Shown here piece by piece: positions 10,502 through 18,091 of a stretch of 64,000 bases of DNA. Numbering within the stretch: the first letter of the stretch is position 1; every line of letters begins with the position of its first letter. A program made the translations under genes and the position numbers. This DNA comes from Marivirga aurantiaca (GTDB taxonomy: Bacteria; Bacteroidota; Bacteroidia; Cytophagales; Cyclobacteriaceae). The notes under the pieces were generated by a model, which did not search any database, was not told the origin of the DNA, and was given only the letters and a program-made list of their open reading frames with translations. The stretch covers positions 682,001 through 746,000 of the forward strand of contig NZ_JAEQBW010000001.1 in NCBI RefSeq assembly GCF_016679925.1. Reading direction: 5' to 3'.

Positions 10502-11296
10502 ATGCTACGTTATTTCAAAATCTTCTTATTCTTCGTGATCGTCCCCTTTAATATCTGGGCTCAGGAAGTTGAAATGCAATTGGTAAGCGGGGGTATTTAT
10601 ACCCCGCTTTATGGCAGCACTGAAGAAAGTCAGGTAGAAATACCAGGCTTTTTCATGGATGCTAAGCCGGTGACTCATGAGCAATTCCAGCTTTTTGTTC
10701 TGCAGTATCCTGAATGGAGAAAGTCCAATGTGAGGAGGCTCTATGCAGATGAAAGCTACCTGAATTCATGGAAAGGAGATTTTGGAGTGCCTCGACAATT
10801 AAAAAATAGTCCGGTAAATAATGTTTCCTGGTATGCAGCCAAGGCTTATTGTGAATGTCAGGACAAACGCTTACCAACAACGGATGAGTGGGAATTTGTC
10901 GCTATGGCCAGTGAAAAATCTGTAGATGCAAGGGAAGATAGCTTATTCAATCAACGCATTGTTTCCAGCTATGAAAAACCCAAAACCTTTTTGAAAGAGG
11001 TGGGTAAAACTACTCCTAACTATTATGGAATATATGATCTGCACGGATTGGTTTGGGAATGGGTGTATGACTTTAACAGTATCATCATCACAGAGGAATC
11101 ACGAAGCAATAACAGTACAGATAATAATTTATTTTGTGCCGGAGGGGCAGTAAGTGCCAATGATTTGATGAATTATGCAGCTTTTATGCGCTATGCTATT
11201 CGCTCCAGTGTAAAAGCTAGAAATACAATGAGCAATATGGGTTTTCGATGTGTAAAAGATGATACAAAAGTCCTCTCATCTAAATTGATATATTAA
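10502..11296 (+). CDS. nirV: NirV-like protein of the formylglycine-generating-enzyme fold
   Basis: The 264-residue product has a signal peptide ending near FNIWAQ and an FGE/SUMF1 fold (PGFFMDAKPVTHEQFQLF, NNVSWYAAKAYC, RLPTTDEWEFVA, YDLHGLVWEWVYDF, MGFRCVKD). True formylglycine-generating enzymes carry two copper-binding cysteines in the segment before NxGFRC; here it reads RYAIRSSVKAR (residues 230-240), without cysteine, so that chemistry is not expected. NirV proteins of this fold accompany nirK in several denitrifiers, with unproven roles. The gene starts 5 bp after nirK, so a role in NirK maturation or function is inferred from context. Confidence 0.82.
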   Translation: MLRYFKIFLFFVIVPFNIWAQEVEMQLVSGGIYTPLYGSTEESQVEIPGFFMDAKPVTHEQFQLFVLQYPEWRKSNVRRLYADESYLNSWKGDFGVPRQLKNSPVNNVSWYAAKAYCECQDKRLPTTDEWEFVAMASEKSVDAREDSLFNQRIVSSYEKPKTFLKEVGKTTPNYYGIYDLHGLVWEWVYDFNSIIITEESRSNNSTDNNLFCAGGAVSANDLMNYAAFMRYAIRSSVKARNTMSNMGFRCVKDDTKVLSSKLIY

Positions 11297-11307
11297 ACAA
11301 TGTAATT

Positions 11308-11925
11308 ATGAAAAAGCTGATTATATTATTCGCAATATTAAGTTTTTGGGCATGTAATAGTGCGCAAAATGAGGCTGAAAGCAATACTAACAAAGAGAAT
11401 GCAACTTCCGGCATTACATCAAGGGAGGAATTCAATGATTTGTCTATTTATAATATTTCGACAGTTTGGAATACACAGCATGGGGAAGAAATAACTTTCA
11501 AAGATTTAGAAGGACACGTATTGGCGGTAGTTATGGTTTATACTTCCTGTAAAACAGCTTGTCCCCGTTTGGCGGCAGATATGAGAAATATTGAAAAGCA
11601 GGTAAGTGCTAAAAATAAAATGAATGTAAAATATGTGCTTATCAGTATTGATCCGGAAATGGATACTCCGGAAAGACTAACACAATTCGGCAAGGATTAT
11701 AAGTTGGAAGGAGACCAATGGTTGTTCCTTCAAGGCACAGAAGAAACGGTGAGAGAATTTGCCAATGTGGTGGCTGTAAAGTACAAAGAGATATCTCCTA
11801 TGGATTTTTCCCACTCTAATATCATCAGTGTATTTGATGCAGAAGGAGTGATGCAACATCAGCAGGAAGGACTGAATGTAGATAATAAAGAAACGGTTGC
11901 CAAAATAATTGAACTAAGTAAGTGA
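11308..11925 (+). CDS. SCO1/SenC-type copper chaperone lipoprotein
   Basis: The 205-residue product is a lipoprotein (SFWAC, Cys16) with a thioredoxin-like SCO domain. It has the copper-binding CxxxC motif (CKTAC, Cys81 and Cys85), the conserved distal His169 (DFSHSNI), and the family strand YVLISIDPEMDTPERL. SCO proteins deliver copper to, or reduce thiols of, copper enzymes such as cytochrome oxidase. As the third gene after nirK and nirV, with only 11 bp between, it probably supplies copper to NirK. Confidence 0.88.
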   Translation: MKKLIILFAILSFWACNSAQNEAESNTNKENATSGITSREEFNDLSIYNISTVWNTQHGEEITFKDLEGHVLAVVMVYTSCKTACPRLAADMRNIEKQVSAKNKMNVKYVLISIDPEMDTPERLTQFGKDYKLEGDQWLFLQGTEETVREFANVVAVKYKEISPMDFSHSNIISVFDAEGVMQHQQEGLNVDNKETVAKIIELSK

Positions 11926-12036
11926 TGATAAGCCTGAGAAACTGTAATAACATTAGGAGATAAGTGGAAAGCATTTATTTCAAACCCGTTTCTAATGAAG
12001 AGAATGAATTAAATAGCCAATTTTAAATGCTCAGTT

Positions 12037-12492
12037 ATGGAAAATAAACACATATATCAATTAGACATCAAATGGAAAAAAGACAGGATAGGGGAAATGA
12101 ACTCACCTGATTTAGATGACAAAATCACAGTAGCTACTCCCCCGGAATTCCCTGGTGGCGTACCAGGAATCTGGTCACCTGAACATCTTTATACAGCCTC
12201 TGTTTTAAGCTGTTTTATGACCACCTTTCTGGCCATTGCAGAATATTCAAAAATAGATTTTTTAGAATTTGATTGTAAGGCAGAAGGTATATTGGAAAAA
12301 ATAGAAGGGAAATTTATTATGAGTGAAATACACTTAAAACCCTTTGTGAAATTTGCTGAAGGAGTTTCTATTGAAAAAGGGAGTAAAATATTGGAAAAAG
12401 CCGAAAAAGCCTGCCTCATCAGTAATTCTATAAAGACGAAGGTTAGTCTGAATCTTTCAGAGGTTACTATAGCTACCGTTTTTGGTGGTTAG
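12037..12492 (+). CDS. OsmC/Ohr-family protein
   Basis: The 151-residue product has the OsmC fold signature: PEFPGGVPGIWSPEHLYTAS leading into VLSCFMTTFLAIAE, and a C-terminal helix with AEKACLISNSIKT. The two conserved cysteines (in VLSCF and EKACL) match the peroxidatic and resolving cysteines of thiol peroxidases that reduce organic hydroperoxides. It lies about 110 bp after the SCO gene and has its own terminator, so it may be a separate unit. A link to reactive nitrogen or oxygen stress is plausible but rests on position only. Confidence 0.88.
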   Translation: MENKHIYQLDIKWKKDRIGEMNSPDLDDKITVATPPEFPGGVPGIWSPEHLYTASVLSCFMTTFLAIAEYSKIDFLEFDCKAEGILEKIEGKFIMSEIHLKPFVKFAEGVSIEKGSKILEKAEKACLISNSIKTKVSLNLSEVTIATVFGG

Positions 12493-12513
12493 TAATCGAA
12501 GATTAACCTTTTT
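12487..12513 (+). terminator. Terminator of the OsmC-family gene
   Basis: GGTTA(GTA)ATC-GAA-GATTAACC forms an 8-bp stem with a 3-nt bulge, followed by five T residues. It overlaps the OsmC stop codon. Confidence 0.5.
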
Positions 12514-12575
12514 AAATTCGAATTCAGGCTATAACTAGATGTATGTAAAAAAATGTAAAATTTAATTCAAATAAA

Positions 12576-12589
12576 GGATAAAATTGTCC
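12576..12589. promoter_or_regulatory. Candidate operator and promoter before ric (GGAT-N6-GTCC)
   Basis: AAAGGAT-AAAATT-GTCCGAA lies within a wider dyad (TTTAATTC at 12561-12568 and GAATTAAA at 12590-12597). A -7-like TATCTTTA follows at 12602-12609, placing the operator over the -33 region. A repressor bound here would block transcription. Confidence 0.65.
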
Positions 12590-12676
12590 GAATTAAATTA
12601 TTATCTTTACAATACATTAAGGAAGAGGTTGATAATACAGATACTCTTTAGCTAACAACATATAAATTAATCTGTT

Positions 12677-13414
12677 ATGAACGTATACGATCAAAAAACC
12701 ATAGGTCAGTGGGTGGCGGAAGATTACCGCGCAGCTGCTGTTTTTAAATCCTTTGGCATAGATTTTTGCTGCAAAGGAAACAGGACTATCAAAGAAGCCT
12801 GCGAACCGAAAAATATTTCTCCCAGAGAGGTGGAAATCGCCTTGGCAGAAGCCATTATCAATAAGTTTGATGGAGAAGGGGTCAATTTTAAGAATTGGCC
12901 AATGGATTTGTTGACGGATTACATAGAAAAAACTCATCATCGCTATGTAGATAAAGCAATCCCTGTATTGCAACAATATTTGAATAAGATATGCAAAGTA
13001 CATGGAGATGCCAATCCTGAGTTGTTTGAAATAGCAGAACTTTTTAATCAATCAGCAGGTGAATTAACGGCACATATGAAGAAGGAAGAATTTATTCTCT
13101 TTCCGTATATTCGAAAGATGCAATTTTATATTGAAGGCAATGAAGCAGTAGAATCTCCACATTTCGGAACTGTTAAAAATCCTATCAAAATGATGATGGC
13201 GGAACATGAAACAGAAGGTGGAAGGTTTGAAGAAATAGCTAATCTTGCCAATCAATATCATCCTCCGGTACATGCCTGCAATACCTATATGGTCACCTTT
13301 TCTTTACTGGAAGAATTCGAAAATGATTTGCATAGACATATTCACCTGGAAAACAATATTCTATTCCCTAAGGCAATTGAAATGGAAGAACAATTAGGAG
13401 TGCTCACAGAATGA
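12677..13414 (+). CDS. ric: Iron-sulfur cluster repair di-iron protein (RIC/YtfE/ScdA)
   Basis: RIC proteins restore iron-sulfur clusters damaged by NO or oxidants and are often controlled by NsrR. The 245-residue product has the ScdA N-terminal domain (QWVAEDYRAAAVFKSFGIDF followed by CCKG) and a hemerythrin-like domain with the expected His/Glu ligands in TDYIEKTHHRYVDKA, LTAHMKKEEFILFPYI, MAEHETEGGRFEEI and DLHRHIHLENNILFPKA. It stands alone behind a candidate operator shared with nirK, which fits NO-induced expression. Confidence 0.93.
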   Translation: MNVYDQKTIGQWVAEDYRAAAVFKSFGIDFCCKGNRTIKEACEPKNISPREVEIALAEAIINKFDGEGVNFKNWPMDLLTDYIEKTHHRYVDKAIPVLQQYLNKICKVHGDANPELFEIAELFNQSAGELTAHMKKEEFILFPYIRKMQFYIEGNEAVESPHFGTVKNPIKMMMAEHETEGGRFEEIANLANQYHPPVHACNTYMVTFSLLEEFENDLHRHIHLENNILFPKAIEMEEQLGVLTE

Positions 13415-13750
13415 TTAATGAGTAGAATTGAAAGACTTATAGTTTAGTTTTATTGGTTAATAATGAAAAACAGCTTTCCTTAAGAGCTCAATGTTGTTAA
13501 GTTAAGACAAACCTTCTTCTCCCTTTGGAGAAGGATAAAAGGTTGAGGTTTTAGTTTAAAGCTTAACTTAACGACATTGTTGAAGAGCTAGCTCCAAAGG
13601 AAGGCGTTTTTCTTTAAGAGCCATGCTTTTCATATTTTATGATATTTATCACCTTATTGTTTGATAATTCTTGTCATTTTAGATTCTAATAGGCTGTAAT
13701 TTTATACTGTTTTACATCAGTTGGAATGGTGAAATTTTAAAGAGAATAGT
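13415..13750. other. Intergenic region between ric and nadA
   Basis: These 336 bp contain a 91-bp MITE-like repeat (13489-13579). No protein gene was seen. The 110 bp before nadA are AT-rich and should hold its promoter, but no clear element stands out. Confidence 0.6.
13489..13579. repeat. MITE-like 91-bp repeat, copy 1
   Basis: The element has inverted ends, CAATGTTGTTAAGTTAAG and CTTAACTTAACGACATTG, around an inner GGAGAAGG/CCTTCTTCTCC pairing. A second copy, about 75% identical by eye, lies inverted at 32697-32786 between norQ and norD. AAGAGCT is found on both sides (13482-13488 and 13583-13589). It has no coding capacity, so movement would need an enzyme supplied from elsewhere. Confidence 0.75.
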
Positions 13751-14710
13751 ATGGGAGATGTTGTTGAAACGGTTCAACTTTCGTTGTCAGAAAAGATAAT
13801 AGAATTAAAGAAGCGAAAGAATGCAGTACTTTTGGCTCATTATTACCAGTATCCGGAAATTCAGGAAATAGCGGATTTTGTGGGGGATAGTTTGGCCCTG
13901 TCAAAAAAAGCTTCGGAAACAGACGCTGATATCATTGTTTTTGCCGGAGTACATTTTATGGGAGAAACAGCTAAATTGTTAAACCCGTCAAAAAAAGTTT
14001 TGATACCTGATCTGGAAGCAGGTTGTAGCTTGTCTGATTCCTGCCAGGCGGTAGATTTTGCTCAATTAAAAGCTCAGTATCCTGACCATGCCACAGTAAC
14101 CTACATTAATTGTAGTGCAGAAGTGAAGGCATTAAGTGATTATATATGTACTTCCTCCAATGCCGTAGCGGTCATTAATTCCATTCCAAAATCAAAACCT
14201 ATTTTATTTGCCCCGGATCAAAATTTAGGCAGATATTTAATACAGGAAACCGGCCGGGAAATGTTGTTGTGGGACGGGGCTTGTGTAGTGCATGAAGCTT
14301 TTTCTTTTGAGAAACTTCTAGATGTTATAAAGGAAAACCCGATTGCTGAAATTATTGCGCACCCTGAATCCGAAGAGCATATTTTAAAAGTGGCGGCATT
14401 TGTAGGTTCTACAGCGGCTTTATTAAAGTATGTTCAGGAATCCAAAAAGAAATCTTTTATTATTGCTACGGAGGTAGGTATTTTGCACGAAATGCAAAAA
14501 GCCGCTCCTGAGAAAAGACTTATTCCGGCACCCGCAAAGGAAGACAATACCTGTGCCTGTAGCGAATGTGCATTCATGAAGGTTAATACACTACAAAAGG
14601 TATTCGATTGCCTTCAAAATGAAGTACCGGAAATTCTCATTCCTGAGGAAGTAGCGGAACGTGCAAGAAAGCCTTTGGTTGATATGCTTACATTATCTTT
14701 TGGCAAATGA
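13751..14710 (+). CDS. nadA: Quinolinate synthase A
   Basis: NadA condenses iminoaspartate with dihydroxyacetone phosphate to quinolinate, the first pyridine ring of de novo NAD synthesis. The 319-residue product has the family start (LLAHYYQYPEIQEIADFVGD), GVHFMGETAKLLNP, and cysteines in LEAGCSLSDSC, YINCSAEVKA and NTCACSEC, of which three bind the [4Fe-4S] cluster. Its stop overlaps the nadB start by 4 bp, so the two genes are translationally coupled. Confidence 0.95.
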   Translation: MGDVVETVQLSLSEKIIELKKRKNAVLLAHYYQYPEIQEIADFVGDSLALSKKASETDADIIVFAGVHFMGETAKLLNPSKKVLIPDLEAGCSLSDSCQAVDFAQLKAQYPDHATVTYINCSAEVKALSDYICTSSNAVAVINSIPKSKPILFAPDQNLGRYLIQETGREMLLWDGACVVHEAFSFEKLLDVIKENPIAEIIAHPESEEHILKVAAFVGSTAALLKYVQESKKKSFIIATEVGILHEMQKAAPEKRLIPAPAKEDNTCACSECAFMKVNTLQKVFDCLQNEVPEILIPEEVAERARKPLVDMLTLSFGK

Positions 14711-16236
14711 AAACGACAGATTGTCTTATTATTGGATCGGGTATTGCCGGCTTATCTTTTGCACTAAAAATTGCTGCCCGTCATCCTCATTGGACTATTC
14801 TGATAGTGACTAAAACCAAAGGAATGGAGTCCAATACCAGGTATGCACAAGGCGGTATTGCAGCGGTGTGGGACAGTATAACTGATGATTTTGAAAAACA
14901 TATTGAAGATACCCTTAAAGCCGGTAAGTATTTATCTGATCCGGAAATAGTGAGAATGGTTGTAGAAGATGCTCCTGAACGTGTAAGAGAGCTAATTACA
15001 ATGGGCGTACAATTTGATACCAACCCTGAAGGGCAGTTACAATTGAGCTTAGAGGGAGGTCATTCAGCTCATCGTATCCTCCATCATAAGGATTTTACCG
15101 GATTGGAAATTGAACAAAAATTATGGAAGACTGTACGAAAGCAACCCAATATCTCTGTGTGGGAATATTATATGGCTATTGATCTTTTAATGAACAACGA
15201 TAATGGTGTGAGAAAAGTGGTGGGCGCAAGGGTTTGTCGTACAAAGGAAAAGAAAACATTGCATGTTCATGCTAAGCTGACAGTGTTGGCAAGTGGGGGC
15301 ATTGGTCAATTGTTCAAGCATACTACCAATCCAATTGTTGCCACGGCAGATGGTTTGGCAATGGCTATTCGAGCAGGTGCAAGTACCAGGAATTTACAAT
15401 ATGTACAGTTCCATCCTACCATGTTATACAAAACTGACCGATCAATTTCTTTACTTATAAGTGAGGCATTACGCGGTTTTGGAGCACATTTGCTGAATCA
15501 TGCAGCTCAGCGATTCATGTTTCAATACGATGAAAAGGGCGAATTGGCTACCAGGGATATTGTTTCAGATGCCATATTTATGGAAATGAAGAAAGAAAAT
15601 AAATCTCATCAATTCCTGGATTGTCGGCATTTGGCATCGCAAGAATTGGAGGCCCATTTTCCTTTTATCCTCAAATCGTGCAGGCAGGTGGGAATTGATC
15701 CTGTTGTCGATTTGATTCCCATCGTACCGGCAGCGCATTATCATTGTGGAGGTATCTCTGTAGATAAATTTGCCTGTACCAGCTTACCTCAGCTAATGGC
15801 TTTGGGGGAATGTGCTGAAACCGGTCTTCATGGTGCTAATCGATTAGCTTCCAATTCATTGTTGGAGGCCCTGGTATTTGCTCATATGGCTTCCTTAAAA
15901 GCTGCTCAAGTGGTAGAGTTGGCGACTTTTGACGTACAAAAGGAGGAATTTGCAACACCAAAAATTAATCCTCCTAAGCTGAAGGAGTTTAAAGAAAAGC
16001 TTCAGGAAACTATGGCCGGTTATGCGGTTTTCAAGAACTCCACAGGGGCGTTGGCAGAGGCATTAGAAGAAGTAATAAAATTAGAAGAGGAAATGTATGG
16101 TATCAACTCAAATAATATTGCTTTTCAGGAATTGCAAAATATGCTGGTTGTAGCTAAAAGTATTCTTTTAAGCGCTATGGAACAATTGAAGAATGATTCG
16201 GTTAATTCCATTGATAAGGTATTATTGCCTTTATAA
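14707..16236 (+). CDS. nadB: L-aspartate oxidase
   Basis: NadB oxidises L-aspartate to iminoaspartate for NadA, and can use fumarate as electron acceptor without oxygen. The 509-residue product has the FAD-binding start LIIGSGIAGLSFALKIA, the family segments NTRYAQGGIAAV, LEGGHSAHRILHHKDFTG and LQYVQFHPTMLY, and AAHYHCGGISVD with ALGECAETGLHGANRLASNS. The C-terminal helical domain is somewhat short but intact. Oxygen-independent NAD synthesis suits its place in an anaerobic block. Confidence 0.95.
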   Translation: MKTTDCLIIGSGIAGLSFALKIAARHPHWTILIVTKTKGMESNTRYAQGGIAAVWDSITDDFEKHIEDTLKAGKYLSDPEIVRMVVEDAPERVRELITMGVQFDTNPEGQLQLSLEGGHSAHRILHHKDFTGLEIEQKLWKTVRKQPNISVWEYYMAIDLLMNNDNGVRKVVGARVCRTKEKKTLHVHAKLTVLASGGIGQLFKHTTNPIVATADGLAMAIRAGASTRNLQYVQFHPTMLYKTDRSISLLISEALRGFGAHLLNHAAQRFMFQYDEKGELATRDIVSDAIFMEMKKENKSHQFLDCRHLASQELEAHFPFILKSCRQVGIDPVVDLIPIVPAAHYHCGGISVDKFACTSLPQLMALGECAETGLHGANRLASNSLLEALVFAHMASLKAAQVVELATFDVQKEEFATPKINPPKLKEFKEKLQETMAGYAVFKNSTGALAEALEEVIKLEEEMYGINSNNIAFQELQNMLVVAKSILLSAMEQLKNDSVNSIDKVLLPL

Positions 16237-16337
16237 ATTGATATTGTAATGGTAGGAAAGCCTCGTCTATAAGATGGAATTGTGTAACTATCTTACTTTT
16301 CTAATTAACAGAAATTAGTTAATGAAAGATCGGAATT

Positions 16338-16808
16338 ATGGAAAATGAAAAGAAAAAACCACTGAAAAGAAGTCCTTCATTAGTTGCTTTTAGCAGGGAA
16401 CATCATCATTCTTTATTGTTGTGTTGGAAAATCAGGATGGCTTTCAGAAATGGAATAGATGTAAATAGAATAAAAAAATATAGTGATTGGTTCTATAAAA
16501 CGCATATGATATCTCATTTTGAAGTAGAGGAAGAGTATATATTTTCTGTTTTAGGGAGGGATGACGAACTCGTAAAGCAGGCCATGACAGAGCACAGGCG
16601 TCTGAAAAGACTGTTTGAGGACACTACAGATCCTGAAAAATCCTTAAGTCTTATCGAAGAGGAACTGGAAAAGCATATTAGATTTGAGGAAAGGGCATTA
16701 TTTCAGAAAGTGCAGCAAATTGCTAGTCCGGAACAACTTGAAACAATAAAAGAGCATCATAGGGGATTAGATTTTGTTGAAAATGAAACGGATGTTTTTT
16801 GGAAGTAA
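16338..16808 (+). CDS. Hemerythrin-domain protein
   Basis: The 156-residue product is a single hemerythrin-like four-helix bundle. Candidate iron ligands lie in SREHHHSLLLCWK, THMISHFEVEEEYIFSVL, TEHRRLKRLFED, EKHIRFEERALF and IKEHHRGLDF. Proteins of this type bind O2 or NO through a di-iron centre or act in iron storage and repair. Its neighbours (ric to the left, an NsrR-like regulator to the right) point to NO or oxygen handling, which is inference. It is convergent with the Rrf2 gene 43 bp away. Confidence 0.85.
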   Translation: MENEKKKPLKRSPSLVAFSREHHHSLLLCWKIRMAFRNGIDVNRIKKYSDWFYKTHMISHFEVEEEYIFSVLGRDDELVKQAMTEHRRLKRLFEDTTDPEKSLSLIEEELEKHIRFEERALFQKVQQIASPEQLETIKEHHRGLDFVENETDVFWK

Positions 16809-16851
16809 GATGAATCATCTGATCCAGGTGAAGAGAAATAATAGGTACAGC

Positions 16852-17286
16852 TTATAATCTCAAAAATGTTTCGCCCTTTTCCAGTTTCTCTATTAAATCA
16901 GTGATGTTGGTATTCTCCAGCATCGATTTCAACCTGGTTCTTACTTCTTTGAATTCAAAGTGAATAGGGCAAGGGGTGGCTTCAGAGCATTCACTCAATC
17001 CTAAACCACAGCCATTAAAGGTTTGTTCTCCATCAATGCAGCGCACTACATCCACCAGATATACCTTTTTCTGCTGTTCAGGACTTACGCTAAATCCGCC
17101 ATGAGGACCTTTGATCGAGGAGATGATATTATCTTTTACCAGTTTCTGTAAAATTTTGGCTGTAAATGCTACAGGGGAAGCAATGCTTTCGGCAATATCA
17201 TTAAGCCCCACATTTTTACCCTCCTTCGATTGGTTGCTTATATAAATGGTTGAGCGAATGGCGTATTCACAAGTTTTAGAGAACAT
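16852..17286 (-). CDS. NsrR-like Rrf2-family regulator
   Basis: The 144-residue product is an Rrf2 winged-helix protein (SKTCEYAIRSTIYIS, FTAKILQKLVKDNIISSIKG, PHGGFSV). Three cysteines, C93-x6-C100-x5-C106 (CGLGLSEC ... C), match the cluster-binding triad of this family; NsrR and IscR have similar but slightly different spacing. NsrR is a [4Fe-4S] repressor inactivated by NO. The gene follows queD by 30 bp on the same strand, so it should be driven from the queD promoter, which carries a candidate operator. This would allow autoregulation. IscR-like function is the main alternative. Confidence 0.82.
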   Translation of the reverse strand: MFSKTCEYAIRSTIYISNQSKEGKNVGLNDIAESIASPVAFTAKILQKLVKDNIISSIKGPHGGFSVSPEQQKKVYLVDVVRCIDGEQTFNGCGLGLSECSEATPCPIHFEFKEVRTRLKSMLENTNITDLIEKLEKGETFLRL

Positions 17287-17316
17287 CTTTAAATGCTTTT
17301 TTATAAAAAAGTGAAA

Positions 17317-17733
17317 TTACGGCTTGTTTTCCCATTCTCCAAAAGAGGAAGCGGTTTCATATAGTTTCAACTTATACAATTGAACAGTTGTAGGTAAGGC
17401 GTGTATCAAAGCATCCCTGATAAATAACAACATACGCTCTACAGTCGGTTCATGTTCAAACCAGCATATTTTCTGATCTGTTAGAGCTTGCAAAGCTTCA
17501 TTTGGTTTATTTCGTTTTAAGATTAGCACATGGTCAAAATGATTGAGTACCTGCTCTTTTACTATCGACTTTAATAATTTGAAATCAATCAGCATGTCTT
17601 GCTCATCCGGTTCTTCCGCACTGACAGTTACGTATAAAATATAAGAATGCCCGTGCAGGTTTTTACAATCTCCCCCATGGTTGGAAATACGGTGTGCAGC
17701 CTCAAATCGAAATTCTTTGGTAATTGATAGCAT
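17317..17733 (-). CDS. queD: 6-carboxytetrahydropterin synthase-like protein (QueD)
   Basis: QueD makes 6-carboxytetrahydropterin from dihydroneopterin triphosphate in queuosine synthesis. The 138-residue product has the zinc histidines in FEAAHRI and LHGHSY, the catalytic-type Cys in GDCKNLHGH, the HFDH motif and LYETASSFGEW. The frame is open to 17889, but the ATG at 17733 (MLSITKEFRFEAAH) gives the normal start, and the extra 52 residues would cover the promoter. It is co-directional with the Rrf2 gene. Tgt, which acts later in the same tRNA pathway, is encoded far away at 57.7 kb. Confidence 0.88.
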   Translation of the reverse strand: MLSITKEFRFEAAHRISNHGGDCKNLHGHSYILYVTVSAEEPDEQDMLIDFKLLKSIVKEQVLNHFDHVLILKRNKPNEALQALTDQKICWFEHEPTVERMLLFIRDALIHALPTTVQLYKLKLYETASSFGEWENKP

Positions 17734-17782
17734 AATAGGATGGTGGTTTCGTATTGTAAAGATACAATATTTTGTAATAAAA

Positions 17783-17796
17783 GGATATATTAGTCC
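17783..17796. promoter_or_regulatory. Candidate operator before queD-rrf2 (GGAT-N6-GTCC)
   Basis: AAAGGAT-ATATTA-GTCCGAA lies 49 bp before the queD ATG and about 20 bp upstream of a minus-strand TATCTTTA. It matches the sites at nirK, ric and nrdD and would give autoregulation if the Rrf2 protein binds it. Confidence 0.65.
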
Positions 17797-18034
17797 GAAA
17801 ATATTTATGTCTGACAGATAACTATCCTGTGGATAACTTTCCCACCTCATCTCCGCTTGCCTTGATTTACTTTTAAGGAAGCGCATCAAGCAAGCATATG
17901 TAATCTATTCAAAATCAGTATTATATAAAATATACTCTTCTTTTATTGCTTGGTTTTCAGTTAATTATGTGGAAAAATAATTCGGATGTTTACCTCTTTA
18001 TATTTTGATTACCCATTAAACTCTCTCTATATTC

Positions 18035-18048
18035 GGATATCGATATCC
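18035..18048. promoter_or_regulatory. Candidate operator before nrdD (GGAT-N6-ATCC)
   Basis: TTCGGAT-ATCGAT-ATCCTTT lies 43 bp before the nrdD ATG. On the other strand it reads AAAGGAT-N6-ATCCGAA, the same consensus as at nirK. The core GGATATCGATATCC is a perfect palindrome. Confidence 0.65.
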
Positions 18049-18091
18049 TTTAATAAGGTAGCCAATTATATTAAAAATAAAACTGAAGCCC

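Larger units (their letters stand above)
17734..18091. other. Divergent control region between queD and nrdD
   Basis: These 358 bp separate two divergent units. Two full operator-like sites are present (17783-17796 and 18035-18048) and a half site (TTCGGAT) at 17981-17987. A minus-strand -7-like TATCTTTA (17764-17757) would serve queD. No canonical FNR box was found. Confidence 0.6.

Noticed and set aside
13482-13589. AAGAGCT as a target-site duplication of the MITE-like element
   Set aside because: The right copy is separated from the element's end by three bases and the second element has no matching flanking duplication, so the evidence is too weak.
17734-17889. N-terminal extension of QueD to an ATG at 17889
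   Set aside because: The extra 52 residues do not resemble QueD, and they would cover the operator-like site and the -7-like element.
17981-17996. Third full operator in the queD-nrdD gap (TTCGGATGTTTACCTC)
   Set aside because: The left half TTCGGAT matches but the right arm is missing. It was kept only as a half site in the description of the region.
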